A stretch of 64,000 nt of DNA from assembly GCF_036346595.1 (NCBI RefSeq), contig NZ_CP107834.1, forward strand, positions 5,518,001 to 5,582,000, in the 5' to 3' direction. The notes beneath the pieces are model-generated. The model was not told the DNA's origin. It saw only the letters and a program-made list of their open reading frames with translations, and searched no databases. The stretch is from Streptomyces sp. NBC_00525. Lineage in GTDB: Bacteria; Actinomycetota; Actinomycetes; Streptomycetales; Streptomycetaceae. How positions within the stretch are numbered: the stretch's first letter is position 1; each line of letters begins with the position of its first letter. Both the position numbers and the translations under genes were made by a program. Below are positions 10,501 to 18,600 of this stretch, piece after piece.

Positions 10501-13500
10501 CTCTTACGGTGAACGGAAAGCTCGACCGCGCCGCCCTTCCCGCCCCAGACGGGACGTCCTACGCCCGAGGCGTCTACGAGGCACCGCGTGGCGAGGCCGA
10601 GCGGGTTCTCGCCGAGATCTGGAGCGAATTGCTCGGCGTCGAGCGTGTCGGCCGCAACGACAGCTTCTTCGACCTCGGCGGACACTCACTCCTCGCCGTG
10701 GCCCTGCTGGAGCGGCTGCGGCGCCGGGACCTGCGGGTCGATGTGCGGGCGGTCTTCCAGGCACCGGTCCTGCGGGACTTCGCCGCGCGGGTGGAATCGG
10801 GCGCCGGGCTGGCCGAGGTGCCGCCGAACCTGATCCCGCCCGGCTGCACGCGCATCACCCCGGACATGCTGCCCTTGGTCGAACTGACCCAGGAGGAGAT
10901 CGACGGCATCGCCGCCGGTGTGGACGGAGGCGCCGCCAACATCCAGGACGTCTACCCCCTCGCCCCACTCCAGGAGGGCATCCTCTTCCACCACCTGATC
11001 AACACCGACCAGGACCCCTTCCTGCTGCACAGCGTGCTCACCATGGAGAGCCGCGCGCACGTGGACCGGTACCTCGACGCCGTACGCGCCGTGACCGCGC
11101 GCCACGACCTGCTGCGTACGGCGTTCGTCTGGGAAGGGCTCGCCACACCCGTGCAGGTGGTGTGGCGCACGGCGCCCATCCCCGTGGACGAGATCGAACT
11201 CGACCCCGCCGACGGGGACATCACCGAACAGATCCTCGACCGATACACGGCGGAGAACACCCGCATCGACGTCACCCGCGCGCCGCTGACGCGCTTCGTC
11301 GTCGCGCCGGACCCGGTGAACGGGCGCTGGGTGATGGTGAGTTTCGCGCACCACCTCACCGACGACTACACGACGTACCGCCTGATGCTCTCCGAGATCG
11401 CCGCGCACATCATGGGCCGCGAGAGCGAACTGCCGCAGCCGCTGCCCTTCCGTACCTTTATCGCTCAATCGCGCGGCGCGGTGACGGCCGAGGAGCACGA
11501 GGAGTTCTTCCGCAGGATGCTCGGCGACGTGACCGAGCCCACCACGCCGTTCGGTCTGCGCGAGGTGCACGGACACGGCGGGGACACCGACGTGGCCCAC
11601 CTGCCGGTGGACGAGGACCTGGCCCGGCGGCTGAGGGAGTGGGCCGGGCGGCTCGGGGTGAACCCCGCGAGCCTGTTCCACCTGGCCTGGGCCCAGGTGC
11701 TCGCCAGGTTCGCCGGACAGGACGACGTGGTCTTCTGCACGATCCTCTTCGGCCGGATGGCCGGAGGTGCGGGCGCCGACCGGACCATGGGCGTGTTCAT
11801 CAACACGCTGCCGATCAGGATCACCGTGGGCGAGCGCGGGGCCGCAGACAGCGTCCGGCACACCTACGACCTGCTCACCGAACTCCTCGCCCACGAGCAT
11901 GCGCCCCTCGCGCTCGCCCAGCGGTGCAGCCAGGTCCCGCCCGGCGAACCGCTGTTCTCCGCACTGCTCAACTACCGGTACAGCGTCAGCCTGCCCCGGC
12001 GGCAGAGCACACCGTACGCGCAGGCCGGCGACGGCATCGAAATGGTCCACGCCCGTGAACGCAGCAACTATCCGCTGATGCTCGCCGTGGACGACCGCGG
12101 CGACGGCTTCGAACTCACCGGCCATGTGCAGTGCCCCATCGACCCCCGGCGCGTCGTCGCCTTCATGCACCGGGCGCTCGAAGTGCTCGTCGACTCCCTC
12201 GCAGCGGCCCCCGACCGGCCCCTGCGCGACCTGGACGTGATGCCCACCGCCGAACGGGAACGGCTGCTGGACACCTGGGCCGGGCAGGAGCGGCCCTACC
12301 CGCAGGACCGCCGCGTACACGAGCTCTTCGAGGAGCAGGCCGGGCTCGCCCCCGACGCCCCCGCCCTGCGGCACCTCGACCGGACCTGGAGCTACGCCGA
12401 ACTCGACGCTCTCGCGAACGACCTGGCCCGCCGACTGCGACTGAGCCCCGAGGACCGGGTGGCCGTGTGCGCGGACAGGGGCCCCGCCCAGGTCATCGCC
12501 CTGCTGGCGATCCTCAAGGCCGGCGGCGCCTACCTCCCCCTCGACCCCGCACACCCCGGCGAGCGGCTCGCGCTCATGCTGGCCGACAGCGCGCCGGTCA
12601 TGGTGCTCGCCGACCAGCGGGGCCGGAGCGCTCTCGGCCCTCTGACCCTGCCCTGCCACGACGTGGCGGAGGGCCCGGACATCGCCGCCCTGACCCCGGA
12701 CACCACCCCCGCGACTCCGGACACCACCCCCGTGACCACGGCCGCCACCCCGCCGCACCCCGGTCAACTCGCCTACGTCGTCTACACCTCGGGCTCCACA
12801 GGTGTGCCCAAGGGAGTCGCGGGCGAGCACCGGGCGCTGGTCAACCGGCTGCACTGGGCGCGCACCACGCTGCCCGCCTCGGCGGTACACGCACAGAAGA
12901 CCTCGATCGGATTCATCGACGCGCTCACCGAGACGCTGTCCCCGCTGGTGTGCGGAGCCGTGCTCGACATCGTTCCGCCCGAGGACGCCGTCGACCCCGC
13001 GCGCCTCGCCGCCCATCTGAGGGAACACGGCACCGGCCGGGTGACGCTGGTGCCGTCCCTCCTGTCCGCCCTCCTGGACACGGCCGCAGACCCGCTCGGC
13101 GTCGATCTGGTCGTCTGCTCGGGAGAACCGCTGCCTACGGCGCTCGCGGACCGGCTGCGGGCGCACAGCCCGGCGGTGACCCTGGTGAACCAGTACGGGT
13201 CCTCCGAAGTGGCCGGAGACGTCACCTTCCGCGTTTATCCGGCCCACGACACCCTCCCCGCGACCCATCGCACCACCGAACCCGCCGCCTCCGTGGGCGT
13301 GCCCATCGACAACGCCCGCGTCTACGTCCTCGACGCCCACGGCCGCCCCGCCCCCGCCCATGTCACCGGCGAGGTCCACATCGGAGGGACACCTGTGGCA
13401 CGTGGGTACTTCGGAGGCGTGGACGCCCGGTCCTTCACCGACGATCCGTACGGTCCGGGCCGCCGCTACCGCACCGGCGACCTGGCCCACTGGACCGAGG

Positions 13501-15695
13501 ACGGCACGCTCGTCCTCCAGGGGCGCGCCGACCGGCAGGTCAAGATCCGCGGCTTCCGTATCGAACTGGGGGAGATCGAGGCCCGGCTGCGGGAGCAGGT
13601 CCGCGACGCGGTGGTCCGGGAGGACGGGGGCCGGCTGGTCGCCCACTACGTCGCCGAAGCCCCCATCCCCTCCGCACAGTTGCGGGCCGGCCTGGGCGCC
13701 GTCCTGCCCCCGCACATGGTGCCTGCGGCCTTTGTGCACCTCACCGCCTTCCCGCTGACCCCCAGCGGCAAGCTCGACCCGAAGGCGCTGCCCGCCCCCG
13801 ACGCCGCGTCGTACACCACCGAGACGTACGCCGCACCCGTCGGCGCCGTGGAGACGGTGATCGCCGGCGTATGGGCCGAACTCCTCGGGCACGAACGGGT
13901 CGGCCGCAACGACCGGTTCCTCGACCTCGGCGGCCACTCCCTCATGGCCGCCCGCGCGGGGCTCGAACTGCGCACGGCCGGAGTGGACCTGACCGCCGCG
14001 GAGCTGTTCGGCAACCACAGCGTGGCCGCGCTCGCCGCCCGGCTGCTGGAACGCGACCCCCGGCTCACCGACCGCGACGCGCTGCCGCTCCGCACCGGCA
14101 AGGACACCCACGCCCCGCTGTTCCTCGTCCACGACGGAGCCGCCAGCCTGCTGTACGCCCCCGCGCTGGCCGCGACGCTCGCCCCCGACCTGCCCGTGTA
14201 CGGACTGCCGCCCGCCCCCCTCGGGGACGCCCAGCCCGCGACGATCGAAGGCATGGCCTCGCGCATGGTCGGAATGATCCGCGCCGTGCAGCCGTCGGGC
14301 CCCTACCGGGTCGCCGGATGGTGCACCGGCGGCACCCTCGCCTACGAGATCGCCGCCCAACTCCTCGGCGCGGACGAGGAGGTGGCGTTCGTCGGCCTGC
14401 TCAACACCACCTGGTGGCCGCCCGCACGAACCGCTGTACCGGACCCCGACCCGCGGTCGGAGGTGCTCTCCTGGCTCGGCGCCGAGGACCGCGGCGAGCC
14501 ACTGCCCGAACTCGTGGCACGGGCCGCGGCCACCGGCGCGCTGCCCACGGCCGTGGCCGACACCCCCGAAGACCTGATCGAGGCCGCGATCCTGCGCAAG
14601 CACACCGTCGAGGCCGCGGCCGCCGCCTACACCCCGGCCCCCGTCCCCGTACCGGTGCACTACTTCAGCGCCGTCGAACACGACCCGGCCCAGCCGCTCG
14701 GCGGCTGGGACCGCGCCCTGCCCGACGTGGACTTCACCCGTGTCCCGGTCCCCGGCACCCACCAGTCCATGCTGCGCCCCCCGCACCTCGCCGCGGTCGG
14801 CGAAGCGCTGACCAGGGCACTCGCCGGGGCCCGGCCCGCCGCCGTGCCGCCCTTCACCGCCCTGAACACCCTGCGCACCGGCCGGCCCGGCGCCGCCCCC
14901 CTGATCTGCCTGCCCGGCGCCGGGGCGACCGTGGTGAGCTTCCAGCACCTCGCCGGCGCCCTCGGAGACCGGCGGCCCGTGTACGGACTCCAGCCGCGCG
15001 GAATCGACGGGGCGCACCTCGCGCACACCAGCGTGGAGTCCGCCGTCGCCGCCCACCTCGCGGAGCTGGCCCCCCTCACCGACGCCGGGCCCGTACACCT
15101 GCTCGGCCACTCCTTCGGCGGCTGGACGGCCTTCGAGCTGGCCTGCCGGCTCACCGCCGGCGCGCACGGGTCCGGGCGCGTCGCCTCCCTCACCCTCCTG
15201 GACTGCGAGCCACCCGCACCCGTCGCGACCGTCCCCGAAGTCGACGACGTGACCGCCCTGTTGCACCTGGCCGCCGTCTACGAGGACCTCGCGGGCAAGC
15301 CCCTCGGGCTGACCGCCGGGCAGTTGGCGCCCCTCGGCGAGCCGGGGAGACTGCGCCTCCTGTACGAGCGGGCCGCCGCCCTGGACCTGATGCCGCGCGG
15401 TTCAGGACCCGACGTACTGGCCGGGCCCGTCCGGTGCTTCATCCGCTGTCTGCGCACCCCGTACACCCCGCACCGCACCTACGACGGGCCCGTCACGCTG
15501 GTGTCGGCGGCCGGCCCGGACGGGGACACCACGGCCGCCCGCGCCCACCGCGCCGATCTGCTGCACGCCTGGCGTCGGCACGCCCCGCAGACGGTACTGC
15601 GGGTCAGCCCCGGCACCCATATGACCATGCTCGGCGCACCCCACGCCGCCGCCCTGGCCGCACACCTCGCACCCGCTCGGGAGGACCAGCGGTGA
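7539..15695 (+). CDS. Nonribosomal peptide synthetase with terminal tandem thioesterases: TubC-C-A-T-C-A-T-TE-TE
   Basis: The GTG start overlaps the previous stop (GTGA). Residues 1-55 resemble a TubC-type N-terminal docking domain. Order: docking, C (75-520), A (520-1005), T (1015-1085), C (1115-1575), A (1588-2088), T (2095-2175), TE1 (2183-2434), TE2 (2443-2717). The first C carries HHLTAEQGD, matching the HH(I/L)xxxxGD signature of dual epimerase/condensation domains, with active site HHIIGDH. The second has HHLTDDY. The first A reads D-F-W-S-M-G-M-V-H (threonine-like). The last reads I-D-T-P-V-S-Q-G-D, lacking Asp235 as beta-alanine-type domains do. TE1 has Cys2262 (GWCTGG), Asn2289 and His2408. 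TE2 has Ser2525 (GHSFGG), Asp2555 and His2694. This is the only protein here that can release product, so it should act last. Loss of the final DG glycine in both C domains is typical of this C subtype as I know it. Confidence 0.96.
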   Translation: MTLHDLLRLLDERGVQLGADADELVVRGSRQALDAELVGLLRAHKPALLAHLAGTDSAAPQGLPGELTEAELAAVAATIPGGAANLEDVYPLAPLQEGVYFHHLTAEQGDPYVISLGYAFDSRRRLDAYLDAYQAVIDRHTILRTAVVREGLPEPHQVVWRTARLPVEEVPVAPGEDAMTRLRERFDPRRHRIELTRPPLLRVLVAEDRPAGRWVMLLHLHHIIGDHGTLDVIHREIAAHLRGSADTLPAPRPFRDFVAQVRSGPGRAAHESFFTGLLKDIDEPTAPYGLLDAQGDGTTVREHRALLDPAVARTLRAAAREAGVGTGAVAHLAWALVLARLTGRDEVVFGTVLFGRLRDDGRRTGVAMGPFINTLPVRVTVDDTDVSAVLRSTQQLLAELLRHENASLALAQRCSSVPAPAPLFTSLLNYRHSGGGTTADEATTPGCETLHGEERTSYPLTVSVDDLGDDFHLTVQAATPVDPALICTYFATALTGLARALQAGGTQPAHSVDVLPETEAVSPDEVSGAVSECVHELFEAWVAKAPDAVAVIDGEVRVSYGELNARANRVAHGLIGSGVGRGDLVAVRMGRGADLVAVLLGVWKAGAAYVPVDPAYPVERQDVLLGDCSPVAVVESVPASGMESNPAVGARPGDVAYVIYTSGSTGRPKGVLVEHRNVVRLFSAAGEWCGAGVGDVWSFFHSFAFDFSVWEVFGALTSGGSVLVVPGEVARSAEEFHGLVCRAGVTVLSQTPSAFAQFLAVREADALPHALRYVMFGGEALEPAVLRPWFENEPRESGVTLLNMYGVTEVTVHVTARVITAEDVGSSVSPIGVPLSDLRAYVLDSRMRPAPVGVAGELFVGGAGVARGYLNRPELTGERFLDDPFIPGGRLYRTGDLVRCTSSGELEFVGRNDAQVKVRGYRIEPGEVEAALLGCPGVREAVVVARDDTLVAYVVGGNVRAEELRSLLADRLPSHLVPAAFVCLEAFPLTVNGKLDRAALPAPDGTSYARGVYEAPRGEAERVLAEIWSELLGVERVGRNDSFFDLGGHSLLAVALLERLRRRDLRVDVRAVFQAPVLRDFAARVESGAGLAEVPPNLIPPGCTRITPDMLPLVELTQEEIDGIAAGVDGGAANIQDVYPLAPLQEGILFHHLINTDQDPFLLHSVLTMESRAHVDRYLDAVRAVTARHDLLRTAFVWEGLATPVQVVWRTAPIPVDEIELDPADGDITEQILDRYTAENTRIDVTRAPLTRFVVAPDPVNGRWVMVSFAHHLTDDYTTYRLMLSEIAAHIMGRESELPQPLPFRTFIAQSRGAVTAEEHEEFFRRMLGDVTEPTTPFGLREVHGHGGDTDVAHLPVDEDLARRLREWAGRLGVNPASLFHLAWAQVLARFAGQDDVVFCTILFGRMAGGAGADRTMGVFINTLPIRITVGERGAADSVRHTYDLLTELLAHEHAPLALAQRCSQVPPGEPLFSALLNYRYSVSLPRRQSTPYAQAGDGIEMVHARERSNYPLMLAVDDRGDGFELTGHVQCPIDPRRVVAFMHRALEVLVDSLAAAPDRPLRDLDVMPTAERERLLDTWAGQERPYPQDRRVHELFEEQAGLAPDAPALRHLDRTWSYAELDALANDLARRLRLSPEDRVAVCADRGPAQVIALLAILKAGGAYLPLDPAHPGERLALMLADSAPVMVLADQRGRSALGPLTLPCHDVAEGPDIAALTPDTTPATPDTTPVTTAATPPHPGQLAYVVYTSGSTGVPKGVAGEHRALVNRLHWARTTLPASAVHAQKTSIGFIDALTETLSPLVCGAVLDIVPPEDAVDPARLAAHLREHGTGRVTLVPSLLSALLDTAADPLGVDLVVCSGEPLPTALADRLRAHSPAVTLVNQYGSSEVAGDVTFRVYPAHDTLPATHRTTEPAASVGVPIDNARVYVLDAHGRPAPAHVTGEVHIGGTPVARGYFGGVDARSFTDDPYGPGRRYRTGDLAHWTEDGTLVLQGRADRQVKIRGFRIELGEIEARLREQVRDAVVREDGGRLVAHYVAEAPIPSAQLRAGLGAVLPPHMVPAAFVHLTAFPLTPSGKLDPKALPAPDAASYTTETYAAPVGAVETVIAGVWAELLGHERVGRNDRFLDLGGHSLMAARAGLELRTAGVDLTAAELFGNHSVAALAARLLERDPRLTDRDALPLRTGKDTHAPLFLVHDGAASLLYAPALAATLAPDLPVYGLPPAPLGDAQPATIEGMASRMVGMIRAVQPSGPYRVAGWCTGGTLAYEIAAQLLGADEEVAFVGLLNTTWWPPARTAVPDPDPRSEVLSWLGAEDRGEPLPELVARAAATGALPTAVADTPEDLIEAAILRKHTVEAAAAAYTPAPVPVPVHYFSAVEHDPAQPLGGWDRALPDVDFTRVPVPGTHQSMLRPPHLAAVGEALTRALAGARPAAVPPFTALNTLRTGRPGAAPLICLPGAGATVVSFQHLAGALGDRRPVYGLQPRGIDGAHLAHTSVESAVAAHLAELAPLTDAGPVHLLGHSFGGWTAFELACRLTAGAHGSGRVASLTLLDCEPPAPVATVPEVDDVTALLHLAAVYEDLAGKPLGLTAGQLAPLGEPGRLRLLYERAAALDLMPRGSGPDVLAGPVRCFIRCLRTPYTPHRTYDGPVTLVSAAGPDGDTTAARAHRADLLHAWRRHAPQTVLRVSPGTHMTMLGAPHAAALAAHLAPAREDQR
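9078..10700 (+). repeat. Duplicated threonine A-T module segment, copy 2
   Basis: Partner of 2641-4266, one codon shorter, with the same GT-rich codon use. In specificity positions it differs only at the 299-equivalent (Met here, Val in copy 1). After the shared LGGHSLLAV carrier motif the downstream DNA diverges completely, marking the right junction. Confidence 0.9.
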
Positions 15696-18600
15696 CCACA
15701 CCACCCCCCTTCGACACCGCCGCCCTCCGCCTCCACGAAGCCGTCGCCGCCCGAGCCGCCCGCGAACCCGGCCGCCCCGCCGTCGAGGACGGCGACACAG
15801 TCCTGACGTACGGCGAGCTGGACGCACTGGCCCGTGCCCACGCCGGCGCCCTGCACTGCCCGCCCGGCTCGCTCGTCGCCGTCGCCCTGCCCCGCGGCGC
15901 CGACTGTGTGGCGGCGGTGCTCGGTGTGCTGCACGCCGGCTGCACGTTCCTGCCGACCGACCCGGCCGTCCCCGCCGCCCGCCGCACGGCGATCCTGTCC
16001 GACGCCAGCCCCGCAGCCGTCCTGACCGGGCCACCGGACGCCGCCCCGGCCCCCCGCCGCCACCCCGCGACGGACCCGGACACACCCGCCTACTGCACCT
16101 ACACCTCCGGCTCCACCGGAACCCCCAAGGGCGCACTCCTGACCCACGAAGGACTGCGCGTCGTCGCCCAGGCCCAGCGCGACGTCCTGGGCGCCCGGCC
16201 CGGCGACCGCGTCGCACAGTTCGCGTCCCCCGGATTCGACGCCTTCGTCTTCGAACTGACCATGGCCCTCGCCCACGGCGGCACGCTCGTGATCGTGCCC
16301 GAGGACATCCGCGCCGACCCGCACGCCCTGGCCGGGTTCCTGCGCGGGCGCGCCGTGTCCTTCACCGTCCTGCCCTCCGTGGTGACGGCCGGCCTGAGCA
16401 CCGCCGCGCCGGTCCGCAGCCTGCGCGCCGCAGCCTCGGCCGGCGACGTCCTGCCCCCGCACGTCGTACGGGACTGGCCGCACCCCGGCCCGCTGTACAA
16501 CCTGTACGGCCCCACCGAAGCCACCATCTGGTCCACGGCCCACCGGTGCGACCCGGCCGACCCGGCGTCCGCCGTACCCATCGGCACCCCGGTGCCCGGA
16601 GTCGGCGTCCATCTGGTCGACGGCGAGATCCTGATCAGCGGCCCCACACTCGCCCGCGGCTACCTGCACAGGACCGGACTCACCGCCGAACGCTTCCCGG
16701 TCGTGGACGGCGTCCGTATGTACCGCACGGGCGACCTCGGCCGGCTGCGGGCGGACGGCGCCGTCGAATTCCTCGGCCGGCGCGACCACCAGGTCAAGGT
16801 GCGTGGCTTCCGCGTCGAACTCGGCGACATCGAGGCGGCCCTGCGTACCCACCCCGACGTCACCGACGCCGTCGCGCTGATGAACGAAGACCACCTGGTC
16901 GCGTACACCGTGCCCGAGACCGCCGCCGACCTGCGGGCCCACCTCGCCGCCCGGCTGCCCGGCCACATGGTCCCGGCCCGCGTCCACGCCCTGCCCGCCT
17001 TCCCGCTCACCCCCAGCGGCAAGGCCGACCGCGCCGCGCTCGCCGCCGTCCAGCACACACCCGCGGCCTCCCCGCAGCCCCTGACCGGGGCCGAGCAGGC
17101 GGTGGCCGCCGAATGGCGCGAGGTGCTGGGGACCGTGTGCGGCGTCCACGAAACCTTCCAGGCCTGCGGAGGCCACTCCCTGTCCGCCGTGCGGCTCGCC
17201 AACCGGCTCAACCACAAGCTGGGCACCCGGCTCACCGCCCTCGACATCCTGGAGGACTCCACCATCGCCGGCCTGGCCCGCCACGTCGACGACCCCGCGC
17301 ACCGGGAGCCCGACCCCGTCGCACCGGCCGCCGCCGACTGCCCCGGCCCCGCCTCCGCCGCCCAGCAGCAGGTCGCCTACGCCATCGAGGCCGACGGGCG
17401 CACCCGCGCCTACCTGGCCCGAGCCCGGCTCACCCTGCGCGGCACACTGGACGTACCCGCACTCCACCGGGCCCTGGAGGACATCACCCGGCGCCACGAG
17501 ATCCTGCGCACCCGCTTCGTCCTCCGGGACGGAGAGCTCGTCCAACTCACCGAGGAATCGGCCCCGGTGACCCTGGACGTCCACGAGGGCCCCGAGGAAC
17601 CCGTCTGGGACGCGCTCGTCGAAGACGTCCTCGACCCCACCACCCTGCCCCTGGCCCGATGGGCACTGATCCGCCGCGCCCCCGACGAACACCTGCTGCT
17701 GCACGCCGAACACCACTACGTGCACGACGGCTGGTCCCACCAGGTCTTCCTCACGGAACTGGCAGACCTCTACTCGGGCCGGCACCCGCAGGAGCCGGTC
17801 CAGTTCGCCGCGTTCACCCAGTGGCAGCGGCAATGGCTCGGCTCCCCGGAGGCCACCGCCCAGGAAGAGCACTGGCAGCGGCTGCTGCGGGACGCCCCGG
17901 CCACCCCGGCCCTCGCCCCCCTCGGCCCCGGCACGGGCACCGCACGCGGCCGACTGCTGCGCCGCCGTCTGCCCCCCGCCGTCACCCGCCGTGTCGCGGA
18001 CCTCGCGGCAGAGCTGCGGCTCACCCCCTTCCAGGTGATGTTCGGCACCTTCGCCCTGCTGCTGTCCCGGCAGACCCGCAGCACCGACCTGCTCCTCGGC
18101 ACCACCGTCGCCAACCGCAACCACGCCGCCTGGGAACGCGTCATCGGAATGATCGTCAACACGGTCCCGGTAAGAGTCCGTTCACCGCGCGCCGAACGCG
18201 CCGGCGACTACCTGCGCCAGGCCCGCGACGGCCTCCTCGACTCGCTGCGCGCCGCCGAACTGCCGCTCTCCCGCATCGTCGCCGCCACCGGCACACCCGC
18301 GCCCACCATCCTGTTCAGCCAGCACTCCACCTTCGACGAACCACCCGCCTTCCGCGACCTGACCGTCGAAGCCGAAGTGGCGCTCGCCAACGACACCGCC
18401 AAGTTCCCCCTCAACGTGACCGTCGTCCCGCACCCCGAGAACGGCGTCGAAGTCCTCTTCGAATACGCCCCCCACCGCTGGGACGACACCAAGGCCGAAC
18501 GGCTCGCCACCGCCTACACGGACCTGCTGGCCTCCCTCACCGCCGCACTGCCCCTCGAAGAAGCCGACCGCTTCCTCCCCGACCTCGGCGCCGGCGCACC

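Noticed and set aside
2641..10700. The repeated A-T segments as an insertion element or assembly duplication
   Set aside because: The copies differ at scattered bases and by one codon, each is in frame with distinct neighbours, and there is no transposase or terminal repeat.
12131..15691. Upstream extension of the third synthetase frame through the second synthetase
   Set aside because: The residues are Arg/Pro-rich out-of-frame translation of the TE-bearing gene; the GTG at 15692 with GGAGG is the credible start.
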